Source of the DNA: Sphingopyxis sp. MWB1
Lineage (GTDB): Bacteria; Pseudomonadota; Alphaproteobacteria; Sphingomonadales; Sphingomonadaceae
Reading direction: 5' to 3'
DNA: 64,000 nucleotides
Assembly: GCF_000763945.1 (NCBI RefSeq)
Contig: NZ_JQFJ01000002.1
Coordinates: 434,001 to 498,000, forward strand
A model generated the notes under the pieces. That model did no database searches. It was not told the DNA's origin and worked only from the letters and a program-made list of their open reading frames with translations. The first letter of the stretch is position 1. Every line of letters begins with the position of its first letter. Below are positions 46,889 through 55,757 of this stretch, in pieces. A program made the translations under genes and the position numbers.

Positions 46889-47590
46889 TTATCCCAGCCA
46901 GCGCCAGAGGCCCGCCGCCATATAGCCGAGCGCGCCATGCCCCCAGGTGGCGGCGAGCCACAGGGCGATACCGCCGAACAGCGCATGGCCGCGCGGGATG
47001 GTATCGCCCCAAGGCGTGATGCCCGACAATTGGCGGCCGAAGGGCATGAAGCTGGTACGCGCCGACCAGTGACGCCAGCAATCGCCCATCAACCGCGCCT
47101 TTTTATGATCCTGCCCCGCCGATCCGCCGAGTGCGAGGAGGGCGATGGCGCCTGACAGGATGAATTGCGAGGGCGTCGGCACCACCATCGCATGGGCCAG
47201 ACCCCATAAGGCAAAAGCCCACATCATCGGATGGCGGGTGACCGCATAGACGCCGCGCGGCGCCGCTTGGGCGATTTTGGGCGCGGCGGGCGTCGGGAGC
47301 GCTGGGTTGCCGATGAGCGAGCCCATGAACAATATGCTCGCAAACAGCATGATCGCCGTAGCCACCGCCCACAGCGGGTCGCCTACGGCCCATAGCGGTA
47401 CTTCGGCAGGAACGCCCCGCCACGCCTGAACGAGCATGATCAGCGTTGCGATGGCGATGATCGAATAGACGATGCGAAACCCTCCCTCGCCCAGCTGCGC
47501 AACCAGCGGTGCGCGCAACGGGTGCGAGAGGAGGAAATGCGAGCCGACAAAAAGCGCACATGTGACGATCAGCAGATTTATCGGCTCCAT
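46889..47590 (-). CDS. NnrU family membrane protein
   Basis: 233 residues, six hydrophobic segments. VGSHFLLSHPLRAPLVAQLGE and TRHPMMWAFALWGLAHAM are family marks shared with isoprenylcysteine methyltransferase-like membrane proteins. NnrU is linked to nitric-oxide related physiology and, in a carotenoid-like variant, to heme-free isomerase activity; here no denitrification gene is near. Converges on the symporter gene with a seven-base gap. Confidence 0.87.
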   Translation of the reverse strand: MEPINLLIVTCALFVGSHFLLSHPLRAPLVAQLGEGGFRIVYSIIAIATLIMLVQAWRGVPAEVPLWAVGDPLWAVATAIMLFASILFMGSLIGNPALPTPAAPKIAQAAPRGVYAVTRHPMMWAFALWGLAHAMVVPTPSQFILSGAIALLALGGSAGQDHKKARLMGDCWRHWSARTSFMPFGRQLSGITPWGDTIPRGHALFGGIALWLAATWGHGALGYMAAGLWRWLG

Positions 47591-47636
47591 CGGCGCTCCT
47601 TATGCGGGGGCTTCATCCCCGTCGGTGAGTTTAACC

Positions 47637-48944
47637 CTAACGGTCATAGGCTTTGGGCAAGGCCCCCTCCTGCGGCGTCAGATAGCGCTCGCGAAGCCGG
47701 TCCTGCCGGGTCGTCAGCGATTGGGGCTTGCCGTCGATCCAGATCGCAGTCGGGCGGCTACCCAGTTCCAGCGGGTCCTTGTCCCATATCACCACATCAC
47801 CGACGCGCCCCGGACGCAGCGAGCCGATGCTCGCTTCCATCCCGACACTGCGCGCGGGCGCGCTGGTGATTGCGGCAAAGGCCTGATTCCAGTCGAGCCC
47901 GCTCGCGCCCGGAACCCGGGTCAGCGCCACCAGATTGCCCGCATATTGGGTTGCATAACCCATTTTATGCGCATCATCATCGTCGAAAACGCCGACCGAG
48001 ACATCGACACCCGCCGCCTTGAGCCGCCCTGCGTTCGACTGGGTCGCGGCGAGCCGCTCGAAGCTGTCGGGCAGATCGCTGAGCGGCGAAAGGATGACCG
48101 GCACATTTGCAGCGGCGATTTGCGGCGCCACCAGCCAGCCGTCGGTCGCGCCGACCAGCACCAGCTTGATCGCAGGGAAATCATCCTTGAGTTTCAGAAC
48201 GTTCAAAATATCGGCGGCGCGGTCGACGCGGACGAACAGCGGCGTCGTGCCGTCGATCACGCGGCCCAATGCCTCGACATCGGCGCGCTGGAGCATCGCA
48301 TCATTGCCCCATTCAGCGAGCGCTGCACCGCCGCGCGCATAGCTGCGCGCCGCGAGCAGTTGTTCACGAAAGAGGAGGAAGGTCGCCGCGCGGCTTCCCC
48401 CCGCCTTGGCCGCGCCCGTTTCGCCAAAGGCGACGAACTGCAGTGCGCGCGGGCGGGTGATCATATCCATATCATCGCCTAGATCGACCACTGCGCCCTG
48501 CCCCGCGAACAGGCTGCTGCTGCTGCCCGGTGCGACAATGGCGCGGGTGATGCCGGCGCCGCGATTGACCGCGACGGGCGAGCCCATGGGGTTGAGCGCG
48601 GGCGCGATATCGAGCCCCGCCGAAAAGCGGCTGCGCGTCGCCGACCGATCGTTGGTTCCGCCGACGGCATCGACTTCGGTGAGGCCGACGCGGCTGAACG
48701 CCGCGACAAGGCCCGGCGTAACCCAGCGGCCCGCGGCATCGACCTGCTCGACCCCTGCCGGGACCGCAACACCGGCACCGGCAGCAACAACCTTGCCGCC
48801 GCGAATGACGACAGTGCCACCCTCTATGGGCGCGCTTCCGTCGCCGATAACCAGCTTGGCATTGGTGATGGCGACATTCTGCGCCGCGGCGGGCGTTGCC
48901 GCCGCGATCATGGCGGCGGCGGAAAGAAGAAGTGCGCGCATCAT
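47637..48944 (-). CDS. Exported amidohydrolase-like protein lacking metal ligands (probable pseudoenzyme)
   Basis: 435 residues with a signal peptide (ATPAAAQ). The composite beta-sandwich ends and barrel layout of imidazolonepropionase-like amidohydrolases are clear (VDAAGRWVTPGL; RPGRVGDVVIWDKDP). But the metal-binding HxH that should follow TPGL is absent (TPGLVAAFSR), and the whole protein has a single histidine. Its partner upstream keeps all ligands. The start overlaps that partner by four bases. It may form a heteromer with the active protein. Confidence 0.88.
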   Translation of the reverse strand: MMRALLLSAAAMIAAATPAAAQNVAITNAKLVIGDGSAPIEGGTVVIRGGKVVAAGAGVAVPAGVEQVDAAGRWVTPGLVAAFSRVGLTEVDAVGGTNDRSATRSRFSAGLDIAPALNPMGSPVAVNRGAGITRAIVAPGSSSSLFAGQGAVVDLGDDMDMITRPRALQFVAFGETGAAKAGGSRAATFLLFREQLLAARSYARGGAALAEWGNDAMLQRADVEALGRVIDGTTPLFVRVDRAADILNVLKLKDDFPAIKLVLVGATDGWLVAPQIAAANVPVILSPLSDLPDSFERLAATQSNAGRLKAAGVDVSVGVFDDDDAHKMGYATQYAGNLVALTRVPGASGLDWNQAFAAITSAPARSVGMEASIGSLRPGRVGDVVIWDKDPLELGSRPTAIWIDGKPQSLTTRQDRLRERYLTPQEGALPKAYDR

Positions 48945-50365
48945 TTCACATCTCCCTCACCGGGCTGCCCCAGTTCAAAGTCGCTGACCGGGCGCCGCTG
49001 CGGGTTCATCGCATCATACATCATCGCGCCGTCGATCCACACTTTCTCGGGCCGCGTATAGACGCTGAAGGGATTGCCATTCCACAGCACGACATCGGCC
49101 ATTTTACCGGGCTTCAGGCTGCCGGTCTGCTCGCCGATACCCAGCGCTTTTGCCGGGTTAAGCGACAGCCAGGTCCAGGCCTCGGCATCGCTGATCTCCA
49201 TGCCCATGCGGCGTCCGGCAGCGAGCGCCTTTGCCGCTTCCTGATTGAGCCGCTGGATCTGGTTGGCGTCGTCCGAATGGACGATGGTGCAGGCGCCCGC
49301 CTTGTAAACCAGCGGGACATTTTCATTCACCGCATCATAGGCTTCCATCTTGAAGCCCCACCAATCGGCCCACATCGCCGAGCAAATGCCTTCCTTGGCT
49401 AGAAGATCGGCAATCTTGTAGCTTTCCACCGCATGGTGGAAGGTCGAGACCTTATAGCCAAACTCCTTTGACATATCGATGACGAGCGCCATCTCGTCGG
49501 CGCGGTAGCAGTGATTGTGGATGAGGATGTCGCCCGACAAAACGCCCGCGAGCGTTTCCATGGCGAGATCGCGGTCGACCGCTTTGCCCTCATCCAGCTT
49601 TTTCTTGTAAGCCGCCGCCTTCGCCCATGTCTGGCGGTTGACCGCGAAATTGCCCATGCGGGTCGAGGGCATCCGCCCCTTGCCGCCATAGACGCGCTTC
49701 GGATTTTCGCCGCACGCCATTTTGAGACCATAGGGCGCTCCGGGAAATTTCATTCCCTGCACGGTGCGCGAGGGCACATTTTTGAGCGTGATCGAACGCC
49801 CGCCCATCAGATTCGCGCTGCCCGGCAAAATCTGGAGCGCGGTGACGCCGCCATTGGCGAGCGCACGGCTGAAACCGGGGTCCTGCGGCCAAACGCTATG
49901 CTCCGCCCACACTTCGGGCGTCGTCGGCGAGGTCGCCTCATTGCCGTCCGAATGGGCATCGACACTGGGCGAGGGATAGTCGCCCAAATGGCTGTGAATA
50001 TCGATGATGCCGGGGGTGAGATATTTCCCCGTGCCGTCGAACACCGCAATATCCGCCGGGATCGGCAGGTCGGCGCCGCCAATGGCGGTCACCTTGCCGC
50101 CCGTCATCAAAATGGTGCCATTGTCGATCCGGCCGCCCTCACCATCAAAAATGGTGACATTGCGAACCGCGGTCGGCTGCCCCGGATAGGGGCGATAGGT
50201 CGAGGGGTAAGGGTTTTTGTCAAAACCCCCTGCCCCGCCAGCCTTCGCCGTCGATTTTGCAGCGGGCTTGTCGCCCGCCGACGCCACTGCGCCGCCATCC
50301 GCCGCACAGCCGGCAAAGGCGAGCGAAACGGCGGCCAGAAGGCCGCCCTTTACCGAAAGTTTCAT
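48941..50365 (-). CDS. Amidohydrolase family lipoprotein with intact metal site
   Basis: 474 residues. Lipobox FAGC (Cys near 19) followed by an Ala/Gly/Lys linker. Metal ligands: HSH in TPGIIDIHSHLGD, HNH in LIHNHCYRADE, HH in STFHHAVE, and HSDD in TIVHSDDANQ. Likely a peptidase or cyclic amide hydrolase of the imidazolonepropionase/prolidase-like group. ATG 50365 is seven bases after AAGGGGG; a GTG two codons earlier overlaps the POT gene. Lies between the peptide transporter and the degenerate paralogue. Confidence 0.9.
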   Translation of the reverse strand: MKLSVKGGLLAAVSLAFAGCAADGGAVASAGDKPAAKSTAKAGGAGGFDKNPYPSTYRPYPGQPTAVRNVTIFDGEGGRIDNGTILMTGGKVTAIGGADLPIPADIAVFDGTGKYLTPGIIDIHSHLGDYPSPSVDAHSDGNEATSPTTPEVWAEHSVWPQDPGFSRALANGGVTALQILPGSANLMGGRSITLKNVPSRTVQGMKFPGAPYGLKMACGENPKRVYGGKGRMPSTRMGNFAVNRQTWAKAAAYKKKLDEGKAVDRDLAMETLAGVLSGDILIHNHCYRADEMALVIDMSKEFGYKVSTFHHAVESYKIADLLAKEGICSAMWADWWGFKMEAYDAVNENVPLVYKAGACTIVHSDDANQIQRLNQEAAKALAAGRRMGMEISDAEAWTWLSLNPAKALGIGEQTGSLKPGKMADVVLWNGNPFSVYTRPEKVWIDGAMMYDAMNPQRRPVSDFELGQPGEGDVK

Positions 50366-50367
50366 GG

Positions 50368-51954
50368 TCACGCCCCCTTGGGTTCGGGATGCGTGCCCGC
50401 AGCCTGAGGTTCGGCAAGCTCATTCTGGCCAGCCAGTTCCTCTTCCGCATCGCGCAGCGTGTCGAGGTGCATCAGCTTGCGGATGAGCGGTGACACTAGG
50501 ATCACCAGCACGCCAAAGCCGATCGCCCACAAACCAACGGTCTGATAGACATCAAGCACAAGCTCCTTGCCCGCGCCCTCTCCGCTCGCATGTTCCGATC
50601 CCGTCGCTGCCGCGATCAGGCCCGAAGCGAAATTGCCGGTGGCCGCGGCGAAGAACCAGGTCCCCATGATCAGGCTCGCCATATGGGCAGGCGCAAGCCG
50701 GTTCATCGCGCTCAGCCCCACCGGCGACAGGCAAAGCTCACCCGTCGTGTGGAGGAGGTAGATCAGGAAGATGAAGAGTACGGGCGTCAGATTACCCATG
50801 CCCGCTGCCTCGGCGCCCCATTTGAGGACAAGGAAGCCCAGCCCGAGCTGGAGCATCGCCAGACCGAATTTGGCTGGCGCCGAAGGCTCCCACCCCCGGC
50901 GGCCAAGCCAGGTCCACAGCGCCGCGAACAGCGGAGCGAGCAGGACAATATAGGCAGCATTGAGCGACTGGAACATCGAAGCCGGAACACCCGCACGATC
51001 AACGTGGCGATCGGTGAAGAGGTTGAGCGACGATCCGGCCTGTTCGAACAAGGCCCAGAAAAGGATCGAGCCAAGAATGAGGAAGAGCGCCGCGAAAATC
51101 CGGTCGCGATCCTCCGACGGCAGTTTGAGCACGGCTGTATAGATGACATAGGCCACGAGAATTGCGCCAGCGATCCCCAGCACGGTACCGACAATCGCCT
51201 GATTCTGGACCATCCACCAGCAGACACCGACGGCCAGAATGCCGACGATATACAGCAGCCATTCCAGCTTGATGCCCATGACGGGCGACGCAAGCTTGAC
51301 GGGATCGGGTGCTTCGCCCCGGCCCAGAAGATAGGGCTTGCCCCAGACGAAAACGATCAAGCCAAGCAACATGCCCACGCCCGCCGCGCCAAAGCCATAG
51401 GCCCAGCCATAGGTTTCGCCGAGATAGCCGCAAAGCAGCGACCCAAAGAAGGCGCCGAGGTTAATCCCCATATAGAAGATGGTGTAGGCGCCGTCGCGGC
51501 GTACGTCTGTGCGCGGATAAAGTTGTCCCACGATCACCGAGATATTGGCTTTCAGAAAGCCCGAGCCGACGATGATAAAGGCCAGCGCCAGCCAGAAAAC
51601 ATTCAAATCGGCGGCATTTTGCCCGCCATCGCCTTCGAACCCCATGATAAAATGGCCAAAGGTCAAAAGCACCGCGCCGTAGAGCACCGCCTTTCGCTGC
51701 CCCAGCCATTTGTCGGCCAGATAGCCGCCAAGAACGGGCGTGATGTAAACGAGCGCGGTATAGGCTCCATAGATGACGCCCGCTTCGCCGTCCGAAAACA
51801 GCCAATGCTTGGTCAGGTAAAAAATGAGAAGCGCGCGCATCCCGTAATAGGAGAAACGTTCCCACATTTCGGCGAAGAAGAGGACGAACAGCCCCTTGGG
51901 ATGGCCGAAGAAGGTTCCGGCTTCATCTCCGTGCTGGGCATAGGCTTTGGTCAT
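50368..51954 (-). CDS. POT family proton-dependent oligopeptide transporter
   Basis: 528 residues, 14 hydrophobic helices. The proton-coupling motif ExxER appears in AEMWERFSYYGMR near residue 33, and GGYLADKWLGQRKAVLYGA near 80. Imports di- and tripeptides. I start at MTKAYAQHGDE, seven bases after AAGGG. First gene of a three-gene operon with the two amidohydrolases, which suggests uptake and hydrolysis of a peptide-like nutrient. Confidence 0.94.
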   Translation of the reverse strand: MTKAYAQHGDEAGTFFGHPKGLFVLFFAEMWERFSYYGMRALLIFYLTKHWLFSDGEAGVIYGAYTALVYITPVLGGYLADKWLGQRKAVLYGAVLLTFGHFIMGFEGDGGQNAADLNVFWLALAFIIVGSGFLKANISVIVGQLYPRTDVRRDGAYTIFYMGINLGAFFGSLLCGYLGETYGWAYGFGAAGVGMLLGLIVFVWGKPYLLGRGEAPDPVKLASPVMGIKLEWLLYIVGILAVGVCWWMVQNQAIVGTVLGIAGAILVAYVIYTAVLKLPSEDRDRIFAALFLILGSILFWALFEQAGSSLNLFTDRHVDRAGVPASMFQSLNAAYIVLLAPLFAALWTWLGRRGWEPSAPAKFGLAMLQLGLGFLVLKWGAEAAGMGNLTPVLFIFLIYLLHTTGELCLSPVGLSAMNRLAPAHMASLIMGTWFFAAATGNFASGLIAAATGSEHASGEGAGKELVLDVYQTVGLWAIGFGVLVILVSPLIRKLMHLDTLRDAEEELAGQNELAEPQAAGTHPEPKGA

Positions 51955-52058
51955 GGCGACCCTTTCCCTGGAAGACATCGTGCATGGCCCCTCTGGCGGG
52001 GGCGGATCGGGGCAACCTAGCGTCTAAATTGCGTATGGGAAGAATCTAATTGCGTTTG

Positions 52059-52105
52059 AAACCGCTTATCGGTTTTGCAGAGTGTTGCGAATGAATCGCA
52101 ACACT
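52059..52105. promoter_or_regulatory. Two inverted repeats upstream of the nitroreductase gene
   Basis: AAACCG-CTTAT-CGGTTT at 52059-52075 and AGTGTTGCGA-ATGAA-TCGCAACACT at 52081-52105, both perfect, in the divergent promoter region between the peptide transporter and the nitroreductase genes. The second ends 34 bases before the nitroreductase ATG. Likely operators; they could also fold as RNA hairpins in a leader. Confidence 0.6.
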
Positions 52106-52139
52106 TGCATCGCAGGGAGCGAAGGTTCACAGGGCAAGC

Positions 52140-52757
52140 ATGTTCAACGACACATCTTCGCTTCTCTCCCATCTTGCCACTCGCCGATCCGGAAAGGCCC
52201 GCGACCTCGTCGCCCCAGGCCCCGACATGGCGGAGCTGGAACGCATTATCACACTGGCGCTGCGCACCCCCGATCATGGCAAGCTGGCGCCTTGGCGGAT
52301 CGTAACGGTCGCTGACGATCAACGCGGCGCTTTTGCGGCTCTGCTCAAAAAAGCATGGATCGCCGAACGCCCCGGCGCAGCGGGTCAGGACCTTGCGCCG
52401 CTGGAGCAGTTTGCGCATCAGGCGCCCGCTTTGCTCGTGCTCTTGTCAACACCGGTGCAGCCGAGCAAAATCCCCCTGTGGGAGCAGCAATTATCGGCAG
52501 GCGCGGTGGGGATGAACCTGCTCCATGCCGCCCATGCCCATGGTTATGCCGGAAGCTGGCTGACCGGGTGGGCTGCTTTTAACAGCGACGTCGCCGCGGC
52601 GTTCGGGGCGGGAGAGGTCGACCGGATCGTCGGATTTTTCTTCTTCGGCACCCCCGCGCAACCGCTTCAGGAAAGGCCGCGCCCGGCTTTTGATGACATT
52701 GTTCAGGCCTGGGACGACGGGACGGACGCCGATCCTGTCGGAAGCCGAGGCGGTTAA
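52140..52757 (+). CDS. Nitroreductase family protein
   Basis: 205 residues. RRSGKARDLVAPGP, RTPDHGKLAPWRIV and the C-terminal GSWLTGWAAF then VGFFFFGTPAQPLQERPRP follow the short YdjA-like nitroreductase pattern, FMN-dependent and homodimeric. Reduces nitro compounds or quinones with NAD(P)H; physiological substrate unknown. Preceded by two operator-like inverted repeats. Confidence 0.9.
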   Translation: MFNDTSSLLSHLATRRSGKARDLVAPGPDMAELERIITLALRTPDHGKLAPWRIVTVADDQRGAFAALLKKAWIAERPGAAGQDLAPLEQFAHQAPALLVLLSTPVQPSKIPLWEQQLSAGAVGMNLLHAAHAHGYAGSWLTGWAAFNSDVAAAFGAGEVDRIVGFFFFGTPAQPLQERPRPAFDDIVQAWDDGTDADPVGSRGG

Positions 52758-52811
52758 ATTTTTGAAACGCCGCGATTTGACTGCCCTGCTGTCTTATGGC
52801 ATTAAGGCAGC

Positions 52812-53159
52812 ATGATCGATCAGTCCAAGCCCGTCTATCAGCGCCTCCGCGACGTGATCGCCAATGCCATTTTGGATGGCACCTATGGCGATGGCGACAT
52901 GCTGCCGTCGGTTCGGGCGCTGGCTGCCGAAGAAGGGGCCAATCCGCTGACGGTCGCCAAGGCCTATCAGACATTTCAGGATGAAGGACTGGTCACGGTC
53001 AAGCGCGGGGTCGGCATGTTTGTCGCTGCCGGCGCGACCGAGCGGCTTCGCAACCTGATGCGCGAGGATTTCCTGACCAATATCTGGCCCCCCGTGGCCG
53101 AGCAAATGCAGCGCATCGGCCTTGATGCGCGCGAATTGCTCAAGCTCACCGACGCCTGA
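52812..53159 (+). CDS. Short GntR family regulator (YtrA-like)
   Basis: 115 residues: an N-terminal GntR winged helix (YQRLRDVIANAILDGTYGDGDMLPSVRALA, then NPLTVAKAYQTFQDEGLV and the wing KRGVGMFV) and a short two-helix C-terminal part, the YtrA subgroup. These often control ABC transporters, but none is adjacent. Starts 54 bases after the nitroreductase gene on the same strand. Confidence 0.9.
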   Translation: MIDQSKPVYQRLRDVIANAILDGTYGDGDMLPSVRALAAEEGANPLTVAKAYQTFQDEGLVTVKRGVGMFVAAGATERLRNLMREDFLTNIWPPVAEQMQRIGLDARELLKLTDA

Positions 53160-53168
53160 TCGCCTGTA

Positions 53169-53828
53169 CTAACCGCCGGGCTTGAGCGCCAGCGCCTTTT
53201 CAAAAATCGCGTCGAACATCGCGGGCGTCATCCGCCGCGTGTTCATATTATAACGCGAACAATGATAGCTATCGATCAGCAACCGGCCATCCGGCAAGCG
53301 ATGGACCGCGCCGTGGCTGAAAGGATAGGCAGCGAGTCGCAAACCAAGCGCGCGCAGCAGACCGTCATGGGCAATACGCCCCAACGTCAAAAGAAGACGC
53401 GCCGACGGAAGCGCTGCCAGTTCAGCGAGGAAATAATCCAGGCAATTTGCGACTTCGTCGGGACGCGGCTTGTTTTGCGGCGGAAGGCATTTGACGACAT
53501 TCAGGATCGCCGCGCCGCAAAGACGAACATGGTCATCCGCCCCGCCTCCATAAGCCCCCTGAACAAAGCCGAAGCGCGCAAGCGTTGCGAATAATATCTC
53601 GCCGGAAAAGTCGCCCGTAAAGGGACGACCTGTGCGATTGCCGCCGCGCAGACCCGGCGCCATGCCGATGATGGCAAGCCATGGCCGCGGATCGCCGAAA
53701 GCGGGAACGGGCGCATTCCACCAGTTGGGGTAGCGCCGACGGCAATCCTCGCGCAAATCTACCAGCCGGGGACAACGGCCGCATTCACGCGGCGGCGCAG
53801 CGGCGGCAAGCGGGCTGGCGTTCGTCAT
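53169..53828 (-). CDS. Uracil-DNA glycosylase, family 5 (UDGb)
   Basis: 219 residues. Cys pair CGRC and later cysteines for a 4Fe-4S cluster, motif 1 GMAPGLRGGNRTGRPFTGD (family 5 has Ala-Pro-Gly where others have catalytic Asp/Asn), and motif 3 SYHCSRYNMNTRR. Removes uracil, hypoxanthine and related lesions from DNA. Convergent with the GntR gene, nine bases apart. Confidence 0.9.
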   Translation of the reverse strand: MTNASPLAAAAPPRECGRCPRLVDLREDCRRRYPNWWNAPVPAFGDPRPWLAIIGMAPGLRGGNRTGRPFTGDFSGEILFATLARFGFVQGAYGGGADDHVRLCGAAILNVVKCLPPQNKPRPDEVANCLDYFLAELAALPSARLLLTLGRIAHDGLLRALGLRLAAYPFSHGAVHRLPDGRLLIDSYHCSRYNMNTRRMTPAMFDAIFEKALALKPGG

Positions 53829-53851
53829 GCTGTGGGGATAGGAGCGCGCTC

Positions 53852-54373
53852 ATGTCCGACGCAAGCCCCTTGCCCCTTTATGCCATCGGCCTAGGCTCCA
53901 ATCGCCGCCATGCGCGCTTTGGCGACCCGCGCAGGGTGCTGCTGGCCGCGATGGCCGCGATCGAGGCCGAAGGGATCGAAGCCGTGGATGCAAGCGCCAT
54001 AGCCATCACCGAACCGCTTGGTCCTTCGCGCCGCTGTTACGCCAATGCTGCGATGCTCGTCGCGACGCGGCTCGACCCGCCCGCCATGCTGGAACGGCTG
54101 AAGACGATTGAAGCACGATTCGGGCGGCGACGCGGGCAGCGCTGGGGCGCACGCACGCTGGATCTGGACCTGCTGCTCTGGTCGGAAGGCATATGGAGCG
54201 ATGCGCATCTGACCGTCCCGCACGGACAACTGACACAGCGGCTTTTCGTGCTGGGACCGCTGGCCGCTATCGTCCCCAATTGGCGCCATCCGGTCAGCGG
54301 GCGGACCATAAGGCAGCATCACATGCAACTTCTTCGAGCAAAGCCGGTTGACCGCGAGCCATCGGCGCTCTAG
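53852..54373 (+). CDS. folK: 6-hydroxymethyl-7,8-dihydropterin pyrophosphokinase
   Basis: 173 residues. GLGSNRRHARFGDPR at the N-terminus and RRGQRWGARTLDLDLLLW with the Mg-binding DLDLD-type acids near 105-111. Makes the pterin pyrophosphate that FolP uses. AGGAG lies about nine bases upstream of the ATG. Ends 43 bases before tRNA-Lys. Confidence 0.95.
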   Translation: MSDASPLPLYAIGLGSNRRHARFGDPRRVLLAAMAAIEAEGIEAVDASAIAITEPLGPSRRCYANAAMLVATRLDPPAMLERLKTIEARFGRRRGQRWGARTLDLDLLLWSEGIWSDAHLTVPHGQLTQRLFVLGPLAAIVPNWRHPVSGRTIRQHHMQLLRAKPVDREPSAL

Positions 54374-54416
54374 GTGCGACCGCGCATCACGGGTGAAGGC
54401 CATGCCCCACCCCGAT

Positions 54417-54492
54417 GGGCCCTTAGCTCAGTCGGTAGAGCAACTGACTTTTAATCAGTAGGTCGCTGGTTCGAACCCAGCAGGGCTCACCA
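54417..54492 (+). tRNA. tRNA-Lys (anticodon TTT)
   Basis: 76 bases including encoded CCA. Acceptor GGGCCCT pairs with AGGGCTC (one G-T), D arm AGCTC..GAGC, anticodon stem ACTGA/TCAGT with loop CTTTTAA (anticodon at 54450-54452), T arm CTGGTTCGAACCCAG. All arms pair fully, so it should be functional. Confidence 0.97.
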
Positions 54493-54514
54493 CCGCGCCT
54501 CCCCTTTCCGCCCG

Positions 54515-55615
54515 TCAGGCGAAGTGGAGGCGACGGTATTTTCCCCGGAAATAGAGCAAGGGATCGCGGTGCGGTTCGAATTGCGCGCGCACGACGCGCC
54601 CGACGAGAATGAAATGATCGCCGGCCTCATGCACCGCCTCGCGCTGGCATTCAAAGGAAACGAGCGACCCGCCGAGCAGCGGCACGCCGGTCTCGCCCGG
54701 CGCCCAGGGCAGGCCGGAGAAACGATCTTCGCCCTTGGTGGCAAAGCGGTTAGAGGCGGGCTGCTGCCCTATCTGGAGCACATTCACCCCGAAATGATCC
54801 GCCGCACGGAGCAGCGGCGCGGTGCCCGCGCTATTGGCGATGCAGACGAGCAGCAGGGGCGGATCGAGCGAGACCGAGGTGAAGCTGTTCGCCGTAAGCC
54901 CTGCCGGGGTGCCGCTGTCATCAAGCGCCGTGACGATGGTGATACCGGTCGCGAAACAGCCCATGGCGTCGCGCAGGGTGCGCGGGTCCGACCCCGCCTT
55001 GAACTCCATCGCCTCGCGCGGCTGGTGCCGTTCGAGGAAAGAAAGAAGCTGACCGAGCAAGGCTTCGCGCCGGTCGCTGGCATGATCGACATCGGCTTCG
55101 TCAATCTGGGCGCATTCGCCAACAGGCAGCGCCGCCACCAGCGCGTCGCTGGCATCGCTGCATTCGGCCGGCGCCAGCCCCCCGCGCATCACCAGCGTCG
55201 GCACTGAAAGCTGGGGCGCAACCTTGTCGCTGAGCAGGGCGCCATCCTCGGGCATATCGACGAGGATGAGACCCGCGGCCAGATGCGCCCCGTCGGGAGA
55301 GAGCGCCCGCGCGGCGATCCGCCCGGCGCCGCGCGCGGCGACGACGGCGGGGCGTGACCCCATCTGCGCCAGCACGGCGCGCAGATCCTCGACATGGACA
55401 GAGAGGGTTTCGGCATTCCACGGTGTCCGGCTTTGGCGCAGATCGATGCCGATCACGCGGCGCCCGGAAAGCACCAGCGCCTCGGCCACATCACGCCAGC
55501 TTGCGCGCCCTTCTCCCGCATCGGGCACGAGCAGCACCGGCGGATCATTCTCATCGCCCCATTGCTCGGCAAGAAGGCGCGCGCCGCCAAACCCCTTGAA
55601 ATGGAAATCGGTCAA
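54515..55615 (-). CDS. Fusion of a degenerate alpha/beta-hydrolase domain and a flavin reductase
   Basis: 366 residues in one frame. Residues 1-195 follow the alpha/beta-hydrolase fold (PPVLLVPDAGEGRASW, RRVIGIDLRQSR) but the nucleophile elbow reads AARGAGR, with Gly96 where Ser should be. Residues 203-366 are a complete FMN-binding split-barrel flavin reductase (GCFATGITIVTALD, AGLTANSFTSVSLDPPLLLVC, then EAGDHFILVGRV). It should supply reduced flavin with NAD(P)H, perhaps to the nearby nitronate monooxygenase or the luciferase-like enzyme (inference). The start ATG is followed directly by good codon use. Confidence 0.88.
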   Translation of the reverse strand: MTDFHFKGFGGARLLAEQWGDENDPPVLLVPDAGEGRASWRDVAEALVLSGRRVIGIDLRQSRTPWNAETLSVHVEDLRAVLAQMGSRPAVVAARGAGRIAARALSPDGAHLAAGLILVDMPEDGALLSDKVAPQLSVPTLVMRGGLAPAECSDASDALVAALPVGECAQIDEADVDHASDRREALLGQLLSFLERHQPREAMEFKAGSDPRTLRDAMGCFATGITIVTALDDSGTPAGLTANSFTSVSLDPPLLLVCIANSAGTAPLLRAADHFGVNVLQIGQQPASNRFATKGEDRFSGLPWAPGETGVPLLGGSLVSFECQREAVHEAGDHFILVGRVVRAQFEPHRDPLLYFRGKYRRLHFA

Positions 55616-55757
55616 GAAAACCCCTTCGTTCCCGCCGCCGTCCCAAGGGCGACGATATGAGCTGGATCAATCAATGGAAGCCAACCCATATCGAATGACC
55701 CCGGCGCGCGCCAGCCGCACCGGGGTCATTTTTGGCCGGAAATCGGTGGGACGAGGG

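Noticed and set aside
50590..52020. 476-codon frame antisense to the POT transporter
   Set aside because: Charged, motif-free sequence that mirrors membrane helices on the other strand.
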